From an uncultured Clostridia bacterium (GTDB lineage Bacteria > Bacillota > Clostridia > Christensenellales > Aristaeellaceae), in assembly GCA_934636105.1 (NCBI GenBank), contig CAKTZR010000025.1, positions 1 through 34,942 on the forward strand: a stretch of 34,942 nt of DNA, given 5' to 3'. Position numbers and translations under genes: made by a program. Shown here piece after piece: positions 7,293 through 15,172 of the stretch; positions within the stretch are counted from its first letter, which is position 1, and the number at the start of each line of letters is the position of its first letter. Below the pieces are notes generated by a model. It ran no database searches. It saw nothing but the letters and a program-made list of their open reading frames with translations, and was not told the DNA's origin.

Positions 7293-8228
7293 ATGACAAA
7301 ACCCGCGCGGCGCGGTGCATTAAGTCGCGAGCTGAAACGATCCGCAAGGAAATATTGGGATTTGTACATCCTGCTTATCCCGGTCGTCATCTATTTTGTT
7401 CTCTTTAAGTTTTTGCCCATGTACGGCGTGCAGATCGCTTTCAGGGATTATGTGCCGCGCAAGGGCATTATGGGCAGTCCCTGGGTTGGATTCAAGCACT
7501 TTATCCGCTTCTTTTCAAGCTACAACTGCAAGCAGATTATTTTCAACACGCTGTCTCTTTCGTTCCTCAACCTGCTGTTTAATTTCCCACTTCCCATCAT
7601 TCTGGCTCTGGTTCTCAACGAAATGCGCACCGGCCCGATGCGGAAAACCTGTCAAATGGTCACGTATGCGCCCCACTTTCTCTCCACCGTCGTCGTCTGC
7701 GGCATGGTCGTCTCCTTCTGCTCGCCCTCGTCCGGCGTTGTAAACAGCATCATCAAGGCTTTCGGCGGCGAGCCCATCTATTTCATGGCCAAGCCGGAGT
7801 GGTTCCGCCCGCTCTACATCATTTCCGACATCTGGAAAAACATGGGCTGGAACTCCATCATCTTCATCTCGGCGCTTTCTGCCATCGATCCTTCCCTTTA
7901 TGAGGCCGCCAGCATTGACGGCGCCAGCCGCATGAAGCAGATGCTTTATGTCACGCTGCCCGCCATCCTGCCGACGATCTCCATCATGCTGATCCTCAAC
8001 GTCGGCAAGGTGATGAATCTGGGCTTCGAAAAGGTCTTCCTGCTTCAAACCGACCTCAACCTGGATGTTTCCGAGGTCATCTCCACCATGGTGTATCGTC
8101 AGGGCATTTTGAACGCAAAATTCAGCTACGCCTCTGCGATCGACCTGTTCAATTCCGTCGTCAACCTGATTCTGTTGTGCTCTGTCAACTTTATCAGCAA
8201 AAAAGTCTCCGACGTTGGCCTTTGGTAA
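7293..8228 (+). CDS. ABC transporter permease, LplB/YteP type
   Basis: First membrane subunit of the importer. The protein has a basic N-terminus, a first membrane helix at about residues 23-45 (YILLIPVVIYFVLFKFLPMY), five further helices and the EAA-loop YEAASIDGASRMKQMLYVTL, which contacts the ATPase. MYGVQIAFRDY and GSPWVGFKHF are typical of LplB-type permeases. The open frame extends further left into the attenuator hairpin, but the ATG at 7293 is chosen because AGGAGGAGG precedes it by 9 nt. It is followed 12 nt later by the second permease. No ATPase gene is present, so a shared MsmX-type ATPase elsewhere is expected. Confidence 0.92.
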   Translation: MTKPARRGALSRELKRSARKYWDLYILLIPVVIYFVLFKFLPMYGVQIAFRDYVPRKGIMGSPWVGFKHFIRFFSSYNCKQIIFNTLSLSFLNLLFNFPLPIILALVLNEMRTGPMRKTCQMVTYAPHFLSTVVVCGMVVSFCSPSSGVVNSIIKAFGGEPIYFMAKPEWFRPLYIISDIWKNMGWNSIIFISALSAIDPSLYEAASIDGASRMKQMLYVTLPAILPTISIMLILNVGKVMNLGFEKVFLLQTDLNLDVSEVISTMVYRQGILNAKFSYASAIDLFNSVVNLILLCSVNFISKKVSDVGLW

Positions 8229-8240
8229 GGAGGGAGTAAC

Positions 8241-9146
8241 ATGAGGAAAAGAAAAAATCGCATTTCCCTCTCGCACGGTGATAAAGTCTTCGTCTTTATC
8301 ATCTATGCCATTGCCGCTTTGCTGCTGCTGTCCATCGCCTATCCGTTGATCTACGTGCTCAGCGCGTCGCTCTCCGATCCCATGGATGTCATTTCCGGAA
8401 ACGTTCTTCTTCTGCCGAAGAATATTTCCCTCAAGGCCTATTCCGAGGTTTTCAAGTCAAACGACATCATGATCGGCTACCGCAACACCATTTTCTACAC
8501 GCTGGTCGGCACGTTCATCAACCTGGTCATGACGACCATGGCGGCCTATCCGCTTTCCAGGCCGGATATGGCGGGTAAAAATCTGCTGACCATGCTGATT
8601 ACCTTCACCATGTTTTTCTCCGGCGGCATGATTCCGACGTACCTGACGATCAAGAACATGAACCTGCTCAACACCTTCTGGGTTATGGTTCTGCCCGGCG
8701 CAATTTCGGTCACAAACCTGCTGATTATGCGCAATTATTTTCAGCATTCGGTTTCGACCGAAATCATCGAAGCGGCCTATGTGGACGGCGCAAGCAACAT
8801 CGGCATTTTGATGCGCGTTGTCATTCCGATTTCCCGCTCCATTTTCGGCGTCATGCTGATTTATTACTTTGTCGCCCATTGGAACAGCTACTTCAACGCG
8901 CTGCTGTATCTCAATGACCGCAGCCGTTATCCGCTTCAGGTTTTCCTGCGGCAGATTCTCCTTCAAAACTCGCTGGGCGACATGTCCGGCGGTTCCGGCG
9001 GCGACAGTCAGGCCGAAATGGCGCTCCTTTCCGAAACCCTGAAATACTCCATCATCGTTGTGGCCAGCGTTCCCGCGCTGGTTATCTACCCCTTCATTCA
9101 GAAAGCCTTCGAAAAGGGCGTTATGATCGGCTCCGTCAAAGGCTAA
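8241..9146 (+). CDS. ABC transporter permease, LplC/YtcP type
   Basis: Second membrane subunit. Six predicted helices, the first at about residues 15-37. PMDVISG and LLPKNISLKAY follow the first helix, MTTMAAYPLSRPDM and FFSGGMIPTYL lie in the middle, and the EAA-loop is EAAYVDGASNIGILMRVVIP. The tail FEKGVMIGSVKG is the near-invariant end of LplC/YtcP permeases. AAGGAGGGAG precedes the ATG. It is the last gene of the operon, with a terminator 10 nt downstream. Confidence 0.93.
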   Translation: MRKRKNRISLSHGDKVFVFIIYAIAALLLLSIAYPLIYVLSASLSDPMDVISGNVLLLPKNISLKAYSEVFKSNDIMIGYRNTIFYTLVGTFINLVMTTMAAYPLSRPDMAGKNLLTMLITFTMFFSGGMIPTYLTIKNMNLLNTFWVMVLPGAISVTNLLIMRNYFQHSVSTEIIEAAYVDGASNIGILMRVVIPISRSIFGVMLIYYFVAHWNSYFNALLYLNDRSRYPLQVFLRQILLQNSLGDMSGGSGGDSQAEMALLSETLKYSIIVVASVPALVIYPFIQKAFEKGVMIGSVKG

Positions 9147-9156
9147 TTGAACAAGC

Positions 9157-9200
9157 ACAGCCCGCCGCCTGTTTCATAGGGGCAACGGGCTGTTTCTTTT
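9157..9200 (+). terminator. Terminator of the GDPD/ABC operon
   Basis: ACAGCCCG (9157-9164) pairs with CGGGCTGT (9186-9193), followed by TTCTTTT. Flanking CAAGC and GCTTG could extend the fold. The next gene has its own promoter. Confidence 0.75.
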
Positions 9201-9216
9201 GCTTGAAGCGCATGGA

Positions 9217-9245
9217 TTGCATTGCCCTATCCTTCGGAGTATGAT
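9217..9245 (+). promoter_or_regulatory. Promoter of the LacI-SBP regulator
   Basis: TTGCAT (9217-9222), a 17-nt spacer and TATGAT (9240-9245), 35 nt upstream of the ATG. Its presence after the terminator indicates that the regulator is a separate transcription unit. No clear palindromic operator is visible here. Confidence 0.6.
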
Positions 9246-9280
9246 ATAGTATATTTATCCTTTACAAAGGCGGCGTTTCT

Positions 9281-11431
9281 ATGGCTACGATTAAAGATAT
9301 CGCAAAAGAAGCGGGCGTTTCCTCCGCTACCGTTTCCAATGTTCTCAATCACCGCGGCAACGTATCGTATGAAAAGATACGTCTCGTTGAGCAGGCGGCG
9401 AAAAGGATGGGCTATCACCTCAACGAAGCCGCGGCCGCCTTGCGCAGCGGACACATCAAAAGCGTCGCCGTCGTTCTGCCTTATATCAGCTCCAAGGCTT
9501 ATACCGATCTGTATGAGGGCATCACCCTGGAAGCGCAGAAGGCCGATTATTCCGTCTCGCTCCATATCACCTACAACGACCCGGAAAAGGAAAAGAAGAT
9601 CGTTTCGGATATCCTCTCCTCCCGCGCGGAATTTGTCATCACCATCCCCTGTTTCATCGATTTCGAAAAAAGATACGCGCCCCTCGTTCAAAACGGCACG
9701 ACCATCATCTACGTCGAGCGGGCCGATCCCAAGAAACCGGAGTATATCGGCTTTGACCTGGAACAGGCGGCCGAAAAAATTGCCGAACGCATCTGCAAAG
9801 ACGGCGCTCAATCCGTCACGCTACTTTCCGATTTATTTGTCTATCCGAACATTGAATGCTTTTCCCGTTCGCTTTCAAAAGCGCTGTCCCAGCACGAAAA
9901 AAACATTTCTTTCAAACGAATCCAATCCGTTCCCCGGCAATATGTGAAGCGCGCCTTTGAAACGATCGGCGAGAAAATTCCCGACGCTATCGTCACCACC
10001 AACGAAGAAATCGCCCACGCCCTTCTGTCCGCCTATCGGGCCGACGGCATGGAAAAAATGCCGAAAATCTATTCGCTGGGTTCTCTAAACACGATTGTCC
10101 CCCGCGATTATCAGTGCTTCGCCCTGAATTATCGCAAGCTGGGCCAAACCGTCGTTCAGCATCTTCTTTCCAACGAGCGTCAGACGCTTCCGTGCATTCT
10201 GCCAAGCTGCGGTTTCGCGCCGCAGGAGAATTTTCCCCGTCTGTCCAAGCCGGTTTCCGTCTATATGCTTTCGGAAAACAATCCGCATTTCAACGCGCTG
10301 CGCCTGCTTACGCCGCGCATTCATCGAGAGCTGGGCATCGATTTGAAGATGCTGCCCATGACGAACGCGGAAATCAACGAATCCATTTCCACGCTGGCCA
10401 AAACGGATCGATACAGCCTGATTCGCATGGACATGGTGAAATTGACGCGGCTCGGCTCCATGTTTTTTTCTCCGCTTGACACGTTAGACCTCGATTTAGC
10501 CGCTATCCGCCGCCGTTTGATTCCGAGCCTGTGGGGCGAATTTACAACAGCCTGCGGCGTGGATTATGCCCTGCCGCTGGATCCCAGCGCCATCATCCTC
10601 TTTTATCGCAAAGACATGGTTGAAAACCCCAGCTTTCAGCGGGCCTATTGGGAACGAACCGGCCACTCGCTCTGCGCGCCCCATTCGTTTGCCGAACTGG
10701 TTGCGCTGTCCCGCTTCTTCGACAGCCGCACCAACGACGTTTCCAAAACCGTATGGGGCAACGCCCTGTCCAACCGTCCGGGCGAATATATGGCGCACAT
10801 GGCCTGTATCTGTCAGCAGCAGGTCATTCAATCCATCTCGGAAGCGCAGGTTGAGCAAATCGTTCAGGAACACAAGGAGCTGTTCGAATATTCCCATATC
10901 ACGTCCCGCGATTGGTGGTCTCTGCTCGTAGATGAAATGCTCAACGGCCAATGCGCCATGACCATGACCTATGCCAATCTCGCCGAGCGGCTGAGCCGCG
11001 ATCCCGTTTCCGGCTTTGCCGGAAGAATCGGTTTTTCCGTCGTTCCCGGCGGCATTCCGCCAATCGGCGGCGGCGTCATCGGCGTTCTCAAGGCGGCGCG
11101 CGAGAAAAACGCCGCGGCGGATCTTCTTTCCTGGCTTTACAGCAAAGAAATCAGCCGAATCACCACGCTGCTCAGCGGCTCCTCCGCCTGTTTGGATGAT
11201 TATCAAGACGAACAGCTGCTTGACGTTTATCCCTGGCTTTCCACGGTCTACACCAGTTTAAACTGCGGTTCCAGAAGAAAAATGCTCAATAAAGCCGATC
11301 AAAGCATGGATTTGCATGAAGCGGAAATCCAAATCAGTTTTCTGCTTCGGAATACGATTTACGAGATGATGTCGGTTCAGGAAGCGCAGGACTCCATCAA
11401 TCGCATTCTCAATGGTCAAACCAGCTTTTAA
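9281..11431 (+). CDS. LacI-family regulator fused to a solute-binding-protein-like domain
   Basis: A 716-residue protein about twice the normal LacI length (330-350). Residues 1-56 are a LacI headpiece (ATIKDIAKEAGVSSATVSNV, then the hinge helix AAAALRSG). Residues about 60-320 are the usual periplasmic-binding-like effector domain. From about 330 to the end a second module looks like a family-1 ABC solute-binding protein: YALPLDPSAIILFYRKDMVE, the AYWERTGHSLCAPHSFAELV segment, GQCAMTMTY, the FSVVPGGIPPIGGG loop and YPWL near the C-terminus are all typical of sugar binding proteins. There is no signal peptide or membrane helix, so the whole protein should be cytoplasmic. AAAGGCGG precedes the ATG. 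It follows the GDPD/ABC operon and presumably regulates it. The domain reading is confident; how two ligand sites are used is unknown. Confidence 0.9.
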   Translation: MATIKDIAKEAGVSSATVSNVLNHRGNVSYEKIRLVEQAAKRMGYHLNEAAAALRSGHIKSVAVVLPYISSKAYTDLYEGITLEAQKADYSVSLHITYNDPEKEKKIVSDILSSRAEFVITIPCFIDFEKRYAPLVQNGTTIIYVERADPKKPEYIGFDLEQAAEKIAERICKDGAQSVTLLSDLFVYPNIECFSRSLSKALSQHEKNISFKRIQSVPRQYVKRAFETIGEKIPDAIVTTNEEIAHALLSAYRADGMEKMPKIYSLGSLNTIVPRDYQCFALNYRKLGQTVVQHLLSNERQTLPCILPSCGFAPQENFPRLSKPVSVYMLSENNPHFNALRLLTPRIHRELGIDLKMLPMTNAEINESISTLAKTDRYSLIRMDMVKLTRLGSMFFSPLDTLDLDLAAIRRRLIPSLWGEFTTACGVDYALPLDPSAIILFYRKDMVENPSFQRAYWERTGHSLCAPHSFAELVALSRFFDSRTNDVSKTVWGNALSNRPGEYMAHMACICQQQVIQSISEAQVEQIVQEHKELFEYSHITSRDWWSLLVDEMLNGQCAMTMTYANLAERLSRDPVSGFAGRIGFSVVPGGIPPIGGGVIGVLKAAREKNAAADLLSWLYSKEISRITTLLSGSSACLDDYQDEQLLDVYPWLSTVYTSLNCGSRRKMLNKADQSMDLHEAEIQISFLLRNTIYEMMSVQEAQDSINRILNGQTSF

Positions 11432-11526
11432 CGCCGTCCTCCCGTCCGGATCGGCAGATTTTCTTTCCCTGTCCAGGATGTATTGCATGCCTATGCCCAA
11501 ACGAGCTGCAAACCCAAAATAACCCC
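11432..11526. other. Intergenic stretch before tRNA promoter
   Basis: Nothing convincing is seen apart from a weak GCCG/CGGC pairing followed by AGATTTTCTTT at about 11432-11466, which could be a poor terminator for the LacI-SBP gene. Confidence 0.3.
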
Positions 11527-11554
11527 TTGACAAATCCTGCCGCTGTGGTATAAT
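11527..11554 (+). promoter_or_regulatory. Promoter of tRNA-Pro
   Basis: TTGACA (11527-11532) and TATAAT (11549-11554), both perfect hexamers, 16 nt apart, 28 nt before the tRNA. A strong stable-RNA promoter. Confidence 0.85.
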
Positions 11555-11582
11555 GGTTTGTGCTTGAAGGTATGTCTTCAAT

Positions 11583-11659
11583 CGGGGTGTAGCGCAGCTT
11601 GGTAGCGTGCTTGAATGGGGTTCAAGAGGCCGCGAGTTCGAATCTCGCCACTCCGACCA
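11583..11659 (+). tRNA. tRNA-Pro (anticodon GGG)
   Basis: A 77-nt cloverleaf: acceptor CGGGGTG pairs with CACTCCG (one G-U), D-arm GCGC/GCGT, anticodon stem CTTGA/TCAAG with loop ATGGGGT giving anticodon GGG (decodes CCC/CCU), T-arm GCGAG/CTCGC with loop TTCGAAT, discriminator A and an encoded CCA. It is a single-gene unit with its own promoter and terminator. Confidence 0.95.
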
Positions 11660-11661
11660 AT

Positions 11662-11696
11662 GCAGAGTGTCCTGTAATGGATACTCTGCTTTTTTG
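11662..11696 (+). terminator. Terminator of tRNA-Pro
   Basis: GCAGAGTGTCC (11662-11672) pairs with GGATACTCTGC (11679-11689) over 11 positions with one mismatch or wobble and a 6-nt loop, followed by six T residues. Confidence 0.85.
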
Positions 11697-11930
11697 TTTC
11701 CCGCAAAGTTCACAATTTTGATACCATGGACCCCTACATCATCGTCAATCTGGATGAGCGCTGCAAAAAGCAGCAGTTTAGCGAAGGATGATTCGCCATG
11801 CTGGGCGATGCCCCCAAGCAGGCGTTTCAATGACGTTTTACCCAATCCTGCATGTCTTTCATTTTTATAAAGCATTCAGAATTTGGCGTATATTTTGTAG
11901 CATGTAAAATTTCGCACAATTTTTTGTAAA
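11697..11930. other. Noncoding stretch between tRNA-Pro and the glycoside operon
   Basis: No gene recognised. A 21-codon frame opens at an ATG at 11728 without a ribosome site, and an antisense frame covers it but continues through the tRNA, so neither is believable. It becomes AT-rich towards the promoter at 11936. It could hold decayed sequence beside the tRNA, a common integration site, but no attachment-site duplication is visible. Confidence 0.4.
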
Positions 11931-11935
11931 AATGC

Positions 11936-11964
11936 TTGACGATTTTAACGATCCGTGCTATACT
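11936..11964 (+). promoter_or_regulatory. Promoter of the glycoside uptake operon
   Basis: TTGACG (11936-11941), a 17-nt spacer and TATACT (11959-11964). The predicted start at about 11971 falls at the edge of the tandem operators. Confidence 0.85.
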
Positions 11965-11973
11965 TTTCAAAAA

Positions 11974-11997
11974 GTAATCGATTACGCAAACGATTAC
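11974..11997 (+). promoter_or_regulatory. Two abutting LacI-type operators
   Basis: GTAATCGATTAC (11974-11985) is a perfect 12-bp palindrome centred on CG, as in LacI-family operators. It is followed without a gap by GCAAACGATTAC (11986-11997), which shares the right half-site and a central CG. AGTAATCG and CGATTACT also form a larger inverted repeat across both. They cover the expected transcription start, so a bound repressor would block initiation. The LacI protein at the end of the operon (16522) is the likely ligand; this is inference. Confidence 0.65.
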
Positions 11998-12031
11998 TAA
12001 GAGGACGAAAAGAAAAAGGAGTGTCTGGAAC

Positions 12032-13285
12032 ATGAAGAAACTGGTTTCCGCAATGATGGCGCTGATCCTTCTCCTCGGTCTGTTCTCCCTCGCCGGAGCT
12101 GCCGCAGACGAACAGATCACCCTGAACCTCTGGCACAAGGACACCGGCATAAAGGGCGACTTGTATCAGAAGTATGTCGATGAGTTTATGGCTGAGCATC
12201 CCAACATCAAGGTTGAGATCACCGTCAACCGCAGCGACGCCTATAAAGAAAAGCTGCCGATTTCGTTCAGCGGCAATCAGCAGCCCGATGTGTTCTTCAC
12301 CTGGGGCGGCAGCTGGCTGAAAAACTTTGTAGAGGCCGGTCATGTCATGGATCTGACGGACAAGGTGGATACCTCCTCCTTCTATCCGACCGCTGTGGCT
12401 AACGCCGAATTTGACGGCAAGCTGTATGGCCTGCCGCTGGGCATCGACATCGGCGTTCTGTTCTACAACAAAGAAATTTTCGCACAGTATGGCTTGGAAG
12501 CGCCCGCAACCTTTGAGGAGCTGATCCATATCTGCGAAGTTCTCAAGGAAAACAACGTCATCCCGTTTGTGCTGGCCAACCAGCCCAAGTGGCCCGGCTC
12601 CTTCTACTTCATGTATCTCGTTGACCGCATCGGCGGCCCCGAAGCTTATGCGAAGGCACTCTCTCGCGAAGGTGCTTTCAACGACGAGGCCTTCGTAAAG
12701 GCGGGCGAAGCCATTGAGCGTCTTGTCAGCCTGGATGTCTTCAACCCCGGCTACAACGGCCTGACCTATGACGCTGGCCCCGGTCGTCAGCTCCTCTACA
12801 CCGGTCAGACTGCAATGATGCTGCTTTCCAACACCTTCGTTAACCTGATGCGCGCCGAAGCGCCTGAGTTCGAAGAAAAGATGGGCGTCTGCGCATTCCC
12901 GGCTGTGGAGGGCGGTCTCGGCGATCCGAGCGATCTGGTCGGCATCGCTGCGCCGGAATGGTCCATTTCCGCGAATACGAAGTATCCGGAAGAAAGCCTG
13001 ATGCTACTGCAGTATCTGACCTGCAAGGAAATTGCGCAGGAATATGCTGACACCACCGGCGCGCAATCCGCCCGCAACGACGTGCATTCCGTCGATCCGT
13101 TCGTGCAGAAGCTGGAGGAAATGACTGCCAACGCCGCGAACATTCAGATGGTTTATGACCAGAATCTGCCGGCTGAACTGGTGGATATTCACCTGAGCAC
13201 CACGCAGGAGATCTTCGGTCAGACCATGACCGCGCAGGAAGCGGCCGACGCTGTCGAAGCCAAGGCTCAGGAAGTGCTTAAGTAA
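12032..13285 (+). CDS. Extracellular sugar-binding protein (family 1)
   Basis: A 417-residue group-1 solute-binding protein for the permeases encoded downstream. The signal peptide covers residues 1-23 or so with the end LAGAAADE; no lipobox Cys is present, so it is presumably released or held otherwise. Typical family features are LNLWHKDTG near the mature N-terminus, FSGNQQPDVFFTWGG, GKLYGLPLGIDIGVLFYNKE, and GQTAMMLLSNTFV. AAAAAGGAGTG precedes the ATG. First gene of an operon with two permeases, a GH1 enzyme and a LacI regulator, so its ligand is probably a beta-glycoside or oligosaccharide. A strong hairpin after the stop would favour expression of this subunit. Confidence 0.92.
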   Translation: MKKLVSAMMALILLLGLFSLAGAAADEQITLNLWHKDTGIKGDLYQKYVDEFMAEHPNIKVEITVNRSDAYKEKLPISFSGNQQPDVFFTWGGSWLKNFVEAGHVMDLTDKVDTSSFYPTAVANAEFDGKLYGLPLGIDIGVLFYNKEIFAQYGLEAPATFEELIHICEVLKENNVIPFVLANQPKWPGSFYFMYLVDRIGGPEAYAKALSREGAFNDEAFVKAGEAIERLVSLDVFNPGYNGLTYDAGPGRQLLYTGQTAMMLLSNTFVNLMRAEAPEFEEKMGVCAFPAVEGGLGDPSDLVGIAAPEWSISANTKYPEESLMLLQYLTCKEIAQEYADTTGAQSARNDVHSVDPFVQKLEEMTANAANIQMVYDQNLPAELVDIHLSTTQEIFGQTMTAQEAADAVEAKAQEVLK

Positions 13286-13316
13286 ATCGCTTTTGCACAG
13301 CATTCCATAATTGAAC

Positions 13317-13394
13317 AAGCAGGCGTCCATCCATCCGGAAGCATCCCTTTCGATGCCGATCGTCTGGACGCCTGCTTTTCTATTTCAAGCAGCT
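13317..13394 (+). terminator. Attenuating hairpin after the binding-protein gene
   Basis: AAGCAGGCGTCCA (13317-13329) pairs perfectly over 13 bp with TGGACGCCTGCTT (13375-13387), followed by TTCTATTT; an inner GCATC/GATGC stem lies in the loop. Same position relative to its operon as the hairpin at 7231. Confidence 0.75.
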
Positions 13395-13428
13395 GGGAAC
13401 AGCTGTTGGTTGATAAAGGAGAATCCAT

Positions 13429-14319
13429 ATGCAAAGGGATCACGGAAAGCTTCACCTGTTTCTGGCTTTCATATTTCCGACATTGTTTATTTACTCCGTC
13501 TTTATCGTTTACCCCATCTTCTCCACGCTGTTCAACAGCTTTTTCTCGTGGACAGGCCTGACCGCGGATAAAACCTTTATCGGCCTTGAAAATTACCGCA
13601 CACTGTTTGCCGACAAAGCCTTTTCTCAATCTGTGGTGAACAACCTTTGGGTGATTGTCACCTCCGTCTTTGTGCAGATCCCGCTTGGCCTTGTGATGGC
13701 GCTGATTATCTCCGGCCCGCGTAAAAGGGTCAAGGTTTACAAGGTGCTCTATTTCATTCCGTATCTGATGTCCACCGTGGCCATCGGTCTGACGTGGGGT
13801 TTCCTCTATGATCCGATGCTTGGCCCGATCAACCAAATTCTTCGCCATTTGGGATTCAACACAAATTCGCTGCTCTGGCTGGGCGACAAGAACACGGCCA
13901 TGATTTCGGTGCTGATCGTCGTCGTCTGGAATTTTGCGCCCTTTTACATGATTTTGTTCAACGCATCCCTGAGCACCATTTCAGACGATTACTATGAAGC
14001 GGCTTCGCTGGACGGCGCAACCAAGCTCCAGCAGTTTTCCCACATCACCATGCCGCTGCTCTGGCCTTCAATCATGAATGCCGTCGTGCTTTCTATCGTC
14101 GGTTCCCTGAAAACCTTCGACCTGTTCTACGTGATGACAAAGGGCGGTCCCGGTACCTCGACGGAATTGATGGGCACATACATGTATAAGCAGGGCTTCA
14201 CGTATTTCAAAATGGGCTATGCCTCCTCGGTGGCGTTTACCATGTTCTTCACCGCCGTTCTGGCCATTGTGTTCATTAAATTCGTGCAGCGAAAGCTGGC
14301 AAAGGAGGCCAATTACTGA
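13429..14319 (+). CDS. Sugar ABC transporter permease (MalF/UgpA type)
   Basis: A 296-residue CUT1 permease. It has six membrane helices, the first at about residues 11-33 (FLAFIFPTLFIYSVFIVYPI), the sequence FSWTGLTADKTFIGLENY after it, the EAA-loop YYEAASLDGATKLQQF, and KTFDLFYVMTKGGPGTSTEL, a hallmark of UgpA-like permeases. AAAGGAG precedes the ATG. It pairs with the permease that starts 1 nt after its stop. No ATPase gene is in the operon. Confidence 0.93.
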   Translation: MQRDHGKLHLFLAFIFPTLFIYSVFIVYPIFSTLFNSFFSWTGLTADKTFIGLENYRTLFADKAFSQSVVNNLWVIVTSVFVQIPLGLVMALIISGPRKRVKVYKVLYFIPYLMSTVAIGLTWGFLYDPMLGPINQILRHLGFNTNSLLWLGDKNTAMISVLIVVVWNFAPFYMILFNASLSTISDDYYEAASLDGATKLQQFSHITMPLLWPSIMNAVVLSIVGSLKTFDLFYVMTKGGPGTSTELMGTYMYKQGFTYFKMGYASSVAFTMFFTAVLAIVFIKFVQRKLAKEANY

Positions 14320-14320
14320 T

Positions 14321-15172
14321 ATGAAAAAGAAAATTCCGGTCAAGCGCCGTCTAACCGATTGGCTGAAAGCCCTCCCCTTCACCCTCGTTGAGCTGATTCT
14401 CTGCGTGTTTTTGGCCTTTCCGTTCCTCTTTGTGCTCTCCACATCCTTCAAGAGCCAGCAGGATTATTTCCGTGATCCTGTCTCGCTGTTTTCAAGCTTC
14501 ACGCTTGAAAATTACAAAATATCCTTTGAAATGGGCATCGCACGCTATTTTCTGAATAGTCTTCTGGTGGTTGTTATCTCCATCGTGCTGCTCGTTTTTC
14601 TGTCCACGATGTCAAGCTATGCCCTCAGCCGAATTGATTTCAAGGTGAACAAATTCATTTCGCTGCTGCTGGTCTCCGGCATGATGCTGCCCATCCACGC
14701 TTCGCTGATTCCTGTTTTCGTGCTGGAAAACAAGGTGGGTATCTACGATACCCTGATGGGTCTCGTTCTGCCCCAGTTGGCCTTCGCCATCCCCATTTCG
14801 GTTTTCATCGCTTCTCAATTTCTGGATACGATTCCGCCCTCTTTGCTCGAAGCAGCCAAGGTGGACGGCGCCAACCATTATCAAATGTTCTTTCAGGTGG
14901 TGCTGCCGCTGCTCCGCCCTGCTATTGTGACCATCGTCATTTACAATGGCGTGCGCATCTGGAATAACTTTTCCTTTGCGCTGGTCTTCACCCAAAGCAA
15001 GCGCAACTACACCATTCCGCTGGGCCTTCAGGAATTTTATGGTGAGTTCAGCGTCAATGTGCCCGGCATTCTTTCCGCCATCACGATTTCCACGCTGCCG
15101 ATCCTGATTGTCTATTTCCTCATGCAGGATACGGTCATCAAAGGCTTGACAGGAGGCGCAGTAAAGGAATGA
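14321..15172 (+). CDS. Sugar ABC transporter permease (MalG/UgpE type)
   Basis: A 283-residue partner permease with six helices, the first at about residues 20-42. FVLSTSFKSQQDYF follows it; SSYALSRIDF and MMLPIHASLIPVF are typical; the EAA-loop is LLEAAKVDGANHYQMFFQVV; the tail DTVIKGLTGGAVKE is the usual C-terminus. The open frame runs left into the previous gene, but the ATG at 14321 has AAAGGAGG 12 nt before it and begins 1 nt after the upstream stop. Its own stop overlaps the GH1 start by ATGA, so the enzyme is translationally coupled to the transporter. Confidence 0.93.
   Translation: MKKKIPVKRRLTDWLKALPFTLVELILCVFLAFPFLFVLSTSFKSQQDYFRDPVSLFSSFTLENYKISFEMGIARYFLNSLLVVVISIVLLVFLSTMSSYALSRIDFKVNKFISLLLVSGMMLPIHASLIPVFVLENKVGIYDTLMGLVLPQLAFAIPISVFIASQFLDTIPPSLLEAAKVDGANHYQMFFQVVLPLLRPAIVTIVIYNGVRIWNNFSFALVFTQSKRNYTIPLGLQEFYGEFSVNVPGILSAITISTLPILIVYFLMQDTVIKGLTGGAVKE

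Noticed and set aside
4763..7390. An 875-codon open frame on the minus strand opposite the GDPD and binding-protein genes
   Set aside because: It is the reverse-frame shadow of GC-rich coding sequence. The plus-strand genes have clear families, ribosome sites and a promoter, while the antisense protein is His/Arg/Gly/Val-rich and matches nothing recognisable.
11258..11875. A 205-codon minus-strand open frame spanning tRNA-Pro
   Set aside because: It would translate the antisense of a tRNA and the end of the LacI-SBP gene; the stretch DSNSRPLEPHSSTLPS is the well-known false peptide obtained by translating tRNA genes backwards.
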